From Planctomycetota bacterium (lineage in GTDB: Bacteria; Planctomycetota; PLA2): a stretch of 51,279 bases of DNA. This document shows, in pieces, positions 51,228 to 51,279 of this stretch. Every line of letters begins with the position of its first letter. The first letter of the stretch is position 1. The notes beneath the pieces are model-generated. The model worked only from the letters and a program-made list of their open reading frames with translations. It searched no databases and had not been told where the DNA came from. The position numbers and the translations under genes are program-made. Location of the stretch: positions 1-51,279 of the forward strand of contig JAJFFF010000030.1 in NCBI GenBank assembly GCA_021776785.1. The letters are read 5' to 3'.

Positions 51228-51279
51228 AGCTGGACGTTCGATCTTTCGGTGCCAGGAGTCGGGCCTCGGTGACGCCTCT

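Overview
The window is GC-rich, densely coded DNA from a Gram-negative bacterium. It carries a TonB-dependent receptor, signal peptides, lipoboxes, a PEP-CTERM protein and leucyl/phenylalanyl-tRNA-protein transferase. Secreted proteins starting with '...AQD', multi-domain carboxypeptidase-regulatory-like proteins, HEAT-like proteins and a PEP-CTERM protein would fit Planctomycetota or a neighbouring deep lineage. No rRNA or other marker in the window settles the phylum, so that placement is inference. No rRNA, confident tRNA, CRISPR array or complete insertion sequence was seen.

Layout. 1-161: repeat-rich left edge. 162-5027: two tandem paralogous secreted FN3-like proteins of about 800 aa. 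5184-7196: bifunctional beta-oxidation enzyme with dehydrogenase first and hydratase second. 7203-10789: SRPBCC protein, membrane-anchored helical-repeat protein, PEP-CTERM protein. 10932-15783: tight three-gene unit of TonB-dependent receptor, YfiR-like periplasmic protein and CHASE8-type hybrid histidine kinase. 15865-17844 (minus): ALDH7-type aldehyde dehydrogenase and a small basic DNA-binding-like protein. 18054-20487: ClC transporter with CBS/RCK_C domains, then a STAS protein. 20469-23362 (minus): NudL-type Nudix enzyme, membrane sulfatase-fold enzyme with a Thr nucleophile, Nfu_N-like protein. 23552-26965: complete PhnD/C/E/E-type ABC importer, closest by eye to the 'putative selenate' subgroup. 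27179-30132: glyoxylate-shunt operon (malate synthase, isocitrate lyase). 30372-34415 (minus): HAD phosphatase, rhodanese-MBL fusion, PPK2, Nudix, Aat. 34490-38788: DUF488, HEAT-like membrane protein, 2OG-Fe(II) oxygenase, a 192-bp REP-doublet-like element, LOG-family protein. 38830-42298: secreted alpha/beta hydrolase, tungsten-type aldehyde:ferredoxin oxidoreductase, MoaD-like protein. 42340-49961: four-gene operon with two very long carboxypeptidase-regulatory-like proteins, a CYTH enzyme between them and a glycosidase-like lipoprotein. 49966-51111: divergent NYN-domain and FUN14-domain genes. 51112-51279: hairpins and short repeats.

How the genes may work together. The beta-oxidation enzyme makes acetyl-CoA precursors and the glyoxylate shunt lets acetyl-CoA feed biosynthesis, so growth on fatty acids or acetate is supported. 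ALDH7 and the tungsten oxidoreductase both oxidise aldehydes. The receptor/YfiR/kinase unit looks like an envelope-spanning signalling system with no response regulator beside it. PPK2, two Nudix enzymes, the CYTH enzyme and the HAD phosphatase form a loose set of phosphate-metabolism enzymes. The strongest leads are the receptor/YfiR/kinase unit, the reversed domain order of the beta-oxidation enzyme, the three-fold repeat of the paralogous secreted proteins, the REP doublet, the tRNA-like minihelix near 30,300 and the NYN gene with no obvious start codon.
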